Positions 60,011 through 64,000 of a stretch of DNA of 64,000 bases are shown here, piece after piece; position 1 is the first letter of the stretch, and every line of letters begins with the position of its first letter. Source of the DNA: Odontocerum albicorne (taxonomy: Eukaryota; Arthropoda; Insecta; Trichoptera; Odontoceridae); the NCBI GenBank assembly GCA_949825065.1, contig OX463848.1, forward strand, positions 23,778,986-23,842,985. The letters run 5' to 3'. The position numbers and the translations under genes are program-made. The notes under the pieces were generated by a model. It was not told the origin of the DNA, ran no database searches, and saw nothing but the letters and a program-made list of their open reading frames with translations.

Positions 60011-61168
60011 TGTGATTTATATTGATTAGCCTAAATATTTACCAATTTTTTTCTCTTAGCTTCATTAGAAAGATTTTTTGAGCTGTGAGCACATCAAAGA
60101 CTGAAATGTTTCCAGTGTACGTGTCCGAATATTATCAAGTTCTTTTATTGGAAAAGTGATAATGTCTTGAGATACTAATTGCCCCGTTTGTTTTGTGCGT
60201 TATTCTTTTCAACTGTACCATAACAATCGTGATTGGATTTTAGACTGTTAATTATTTAAGAAATTCAAAATGACTTAGGAATTGGCTAAAAGAATGTGCA
60301 TGCATGCTTCTCTACCCCACTTCCAATGTCTGGAGCAGTGAGTGAACTCTTTAAGCGATACTGTTTTACCAAGTGGCACCATTTCCAGTAATATTAGCGT
60401 ATCCAAAAAGATAGTTAACATTTTAATAAAATACGTATAGAATTTTCAGGAAATGGAATGAATTTGTCAATTATTATATTTTAAAGGCAAATATCACTTG
60501 AACTATTGAATAACATTTCTTACTTTATACAATAGCTCCAGTCCATTTTACCGATTATATACTAATTTGTAATTTTTATATGCCAATTTTACAATGCCTA
60601 ATATAAAATTAATAAAACACCACTTTTTTTAAATAAAAACATTTAAAACATAAGTCATTTTCCTCCTCAATCTGGATTATGGTCAAAATCAAAATGATGA
60701 TGTGGCAATCTTGATGATAATGCAGAAATGAGGGTATTATTAAACTTTTTAAAGGCTTTTTCAAGAGTAATAATGAAGAGTTAGAGTTAGTGTTAGTCAT
60801 TAGGGAAGATAGTTTTTCTTATTGTATTTAGTCAAATATATTAAAATACATATATATTAAATTTTAATTTTCATACAACTCTTCTTTATTTTTTATAATT
60901 ATATCAAGGATTGGTATTACACTAAGGTGTCAAGTAAAAATTGTTTTTATTGAAATTGGCCATTAGAAAGATTTATAAATCTGTAAACAAAGTTTGTGTG
61001 ACTAGATATAAAATTTAATTCTTATGCATTCTAAGCAATTTTAACTTGATTATGTTATGTGCATACCTCATGTATTTGTGGGATATTTATATTATTGTTT
61101 TCATTAATTTCCAACTTTCTATTCATCAATACAAGTATGATTTAAAAAAAATGGTGTAACATTTAATA

Positions 61169-61441
61169 AAGGTATTCCTTGCTTTACACAATTGATTGGT
61201 TCTAGGAAAAATATACAAAAAGACGCTTAAAGTGAATTCATTTTGATCTGGTCGAGATTGGTTCCAAACAATAAAAGGTATCACAAAAAATGGAAAAAAA
61301 CCTACTATTATTTTTATTTTCAATTACAAGACCTACATAGCTTATTTATTTCAATTGGGTAAATTCAAATTGGCTTTTTATTTGATTGAAATAGAATTAT
61401 TACATAAAGTGAGATCATCTATGTATATCAAGGGATACCCG
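61169..61441. mobile_element. TA-flanked MITE, family of 47625
   Basis: TA at 61167-61168 and 61442-61443. Ends AAGGTATTCCTTG / CGGGTATCCCTTG. Shares ATTGGTTCTAGGAAAA with 47625-48088. 273 bp. Confidence 0.65.
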
Positions 61442-61504
61442 TATTTTCATTAAATTTATAGAACCCTTCTATACTGTATTATACTTTTGTTTTATACAAC
61501 CTAA

Positions 61505-61545
61505 CCTAACCTGGCGGTCTTATTGCCATGTGACAATCTCTTCCT
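61505..61545 (-). mobile_element. SINE family 1 tail fragment
   Basis: CTGGCGGTCTTATTGCCATG, then TGACAATCTCTTCC is the reverse complement of the tail at 850-895. Confidence 0.55.
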
Positions 61546-62516
61546 TAACAGTGAATATTAAATAATTATGGCACTGTTTCTTCGATTTATTTATTTGGAT
61601 ATATCAGAAATATTATGAGTTTTAAGGTAATCTTAGGTCCAAATTCATAGTGTGGTCTAAATACTAAGCATTAGCTTCTAACCTTAAAATTTCATGATTT
61701 GTATATTCAGAACATATGCTCCAAACTTTAAAGTGAAGTTATCAATTCCCTTATTTACAGAAGCTATGAATAATTTGTACAAAGTTTAACACTAAGCATT
61801 ATTTTTCTCATTAAAAAATAGTTATGATTTAGTATTGAGGCCAAACTATAAATTCAGCCTTAGTGATTGATTTCCGCAAGACAGTCAATTGATCTTTCAA
61901 CTGTTTATGGCCAAGTTTTTTCAAACACAACACACCTTAGAGGTTCTACTCATACTAAGTTCTCTGAATTATATAATTATTCTACATTGTTTTATATTAT
62001 TTTAATTATGGTAGTATACTGAAATAAGTTATTTGTAAATATTTTTAAATTTCCTAGCATTTAATGCCATTTTTCCATCTGATATCAGAATGCTGTGCAA
62101 TCGTATTGTTTTTTCTCTAGATATTTTGAATGTTACTTGTGTATGTCAAGTTACAATATTAACAAATTATATTATTAGTTATCAATTAATAAAGATAAGA
62201 TTCATTTTGAACTTTCATTTAGTGTATTTTTAAGTTAACAAAGAACCACTCTTTTGAATTATTTAAGTTTATTCATAAGGAATGATAAAGCTGTGATAGC
62301 TATTAGTGGCCTATGAGCGGGGCATCAGCAGGAATTTGTTTTAATTATGTATATTTCTTTTGTGTTCTACAAGAAATAAATTTGTAACGACGCCTCTGCC
62401 CTATTCTTTGATATTATTATAGGCAAATTTATATTTGTCTGTGAAATTCAGCTTAGCGATATCTGTCATCACAGTACATTGTATGTTCATATGGTTTTAT
62501 CATTGTCCATCATATC

Positions 62517-62905
62517 AACATATATTCACATTACCGTTGTATGATTAAGCTTAGTGGTAACTTAAATATATGTTCACATTATCATTGTACGATCAAGTAT
62601 AGTGGTAATATAAACATTACCATTGTATGATCAAGCATAGTGGTTATATAAACATATGTTCACATTACCATTGTATGATCAAGCATAGTGGTAATATAAA
62701 CATGTTCACATTACCATTGTATTATCAAGCATTGTGGTAATATAAACATATGTCCACATTACCATTGTATAATCAAGCATATTGGTAACTTAAACCTATG
62801 TTCTAATTACCATTACTATATATGATCAAGCATAATGGTAATTTAAACATATGTTCACATTACCATTGTATGATCGAGCATAATGGTAATAATATTTTCA
62901 CATTA
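62517..62905. repeat. About 51-bp tandem repeat, roughly eight copies
   Basis: Units of TTCACATTACCATTGTATGA, then TCAAGCATAGTGGTAATATA. Each unit contains an inverted pair ATTACCA ... TGGTAAT. Diverged by 5-15 percent by eye. Confidence 0.92.
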
Positions 62906-63544
62906 CGAATATGTTTTTGACAAAAAAATATGCATAAAAAAAGTGAAAACAGTAATTTTATCAAAGAAAGATTCTTTTATTTTTCCATCACATTATTAGT
63001 CTCTCCACTTGATCTTGACTTCAACTTAATGAAAAACATTTTTATTCTTTATCAACAAATCATTTTTGTTTTGATAAGCATATTGTTATATGTGTCGGTT
63101 GTTATTAATTTTCTATAGAATAATTTAAAAAGCCAAGTATTTTGGCAATCCCGTTCATTGATGAAATCTGAATACATGAGATTTTTATTGAAAATTATTT
63201 TTGAATTGTTTGGAAATTACTACAATTATTAAATCATATTATTATTTAAGTTTTTTTTATATTACTTATATTATTATAATAATAACCAATTGAATCTCAT
63301 TGGAAAATGGAACCACCAATTAAAGAGATTGTCGATATTTGTGGTCTATCATTTATTTGTTGATAATTTTAAATCCCTTGTATTACTCATATTTGTTCCA
63401 TAGTGACAGAGATCGGCAATGTGCAAGTAGTCATTATGCAAAAACTGTTTGAATGCAACTGAAATTATTTTGAATGTTTCAAATTGGATACTATTTCATA
63501 TTGGACTTGAAAATAAAATTTAAAGTAAGTAGAACTTTTTCATC
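62906..63544. other. Intergenic, nothing recognised
   Basis: AT-rich, no exon or repeat supported. Confidence 0.4.
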
Positions 63545-63690
63545 TTCTCAAGGTGGGACCTCTTATCGGAGGTAGGCCACCATCATGGCGATCCTCATCT
63601 TGTTCACTGCGCCCCAGATCAACTCGGTAGAACTGCACCCAAACCGATCCTGCAAGTTCTTAAGCCAAGAGATGCGGTGACTTCCTCTGC
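63545..63690 (-). mobile_element. LINE ORF2 C-terminus and stop
   Basis: The minus strand reads RGSHRISWLKNLQDRFGCSS, then TELIWGAVNKMRIAMMVAYL and R-stop. This is the typical end of insect LINE ORF2 (RRISWLKNLRxWFG...AMMIANLR). Confidence 0.8.
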
Positions 63691-64000
63691 ATTGTTTACA
63701 ATTTATTTTCCCCTAGATGATTAGTTGTGTTATGTATCTTGTGCCTCTCATTATGTGACTGAAATTTTTCTCCTTTTTAAAATATACATTTCCTGTGTGA
63801 TCATTGGCACAATATAAATGATTTCATATCATCTAAAGTATTTGATCCGTGTTTTATATAAAGTACATTCAAAATGCCTTTGAATTAGAAAAGTTTTTTT
63901 TTAATCTCGTTTTAAAAGCAAACAGCAATATTAAACAAGATTTAAATAGTTGATTAAAAATTTTAGAACTTATCAATTGCATATATCTGTTAAAATGAAA
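63691..64000. other. Window edge, nothing recognised
   Basis: AT-rich sequence; no feature supported. Confidence 0.4.

Larger units (their letters stand above)
60011..62900 (+). other. 3' UTR and downstream flank of LMTK
   Basis: AT-rich, no coding exon seen. AATAAA hexamers at 60611-60616, 62188-62193 and 62375-62380 are candidate poly(A) signals; the first is followed by a T-run. I cannot tell which is used. The stretch also holds a MITE (61169) and a tandem repeat (62517), listed separately. Confidence 0.5.

Overview
The window is a piece of an AT-rich eukaryotic, almost certainly insect, nuclear genome. Evidence: GT-AG split exons with long AT-rich introns, mariner, Tc1, piggyBac and hAT transposons, tRNA-derived SINEs and insect-type LINE fragments. 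A hemipteran-like repeat landscape is possible, but I cannot fix the order or species from the sequence alone. I see no bacterial gene, CRISPR array, virus or rRNA.

One gene fills the window on the + strand from 7567 to 60010 (the 5' exons lie upstream, outside the window). It encodes a lemur-type kinase (LMTK/AATK family). Seventeen core exons chain together with matching phases: they sum to 10,695 nt, which divides by 3, giving 3,564 residues plus stop. The kinase domain is built from exons at 10724, 12544, 14179, 23400, 25492 and the start of the 4-kb exon at 26250. The rest is a very long, acidic, Ser/Asn-rich tail. It ends in a short conserved-looking block with an RVxF-type PP1 docking motif (RVMF, exon 57003-57126) and a terminal acidic segment. 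Two extra phase-0 candidate cassette exons fit between core exons: 63 nt at 44354-44416 and a 21-nt microexon at 56161-56181.

The most unusual locus is 23400-24127. The exon carrying the catalytic loop, DYG motif and activation segment is duplicated whole (23400-23562 and 23583-23745, only 20 nt apart). Four further partial copies, in a 96-bp register, follow. Every copy keeps a splice donor.

Introns hold the mobile elements. Internally deleted mariner copies lie at 2652-3581 (+) and 57347-58299 (-). Two full-length decayed mariners are at 8885-10180 and 48896-50179, and a Tc1-like element is at 52174-53263. Two piggyBac-like elements are at 20321-23057 and 31877-34849 (the second a nested/recombined copy). 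Two hAT MITEs have 8-bp target duplications (24816-25215, 53297-53730). Several TTAA-flanked MITEs, a pogo/Tigger-like remnant (45512-46740), five LINE fragments and a set of SINEs complete the list. There are minisatellites of 83, 40, 51 and 51 bp, a 334-bp (AT)n tract, and a striking number of short near-perfect fold-back hairpins. The 3' flank (60011-64000) holds candidate poly(A) signals, a MITE, a 51-bp tandem repeat and a LINE 3' end.
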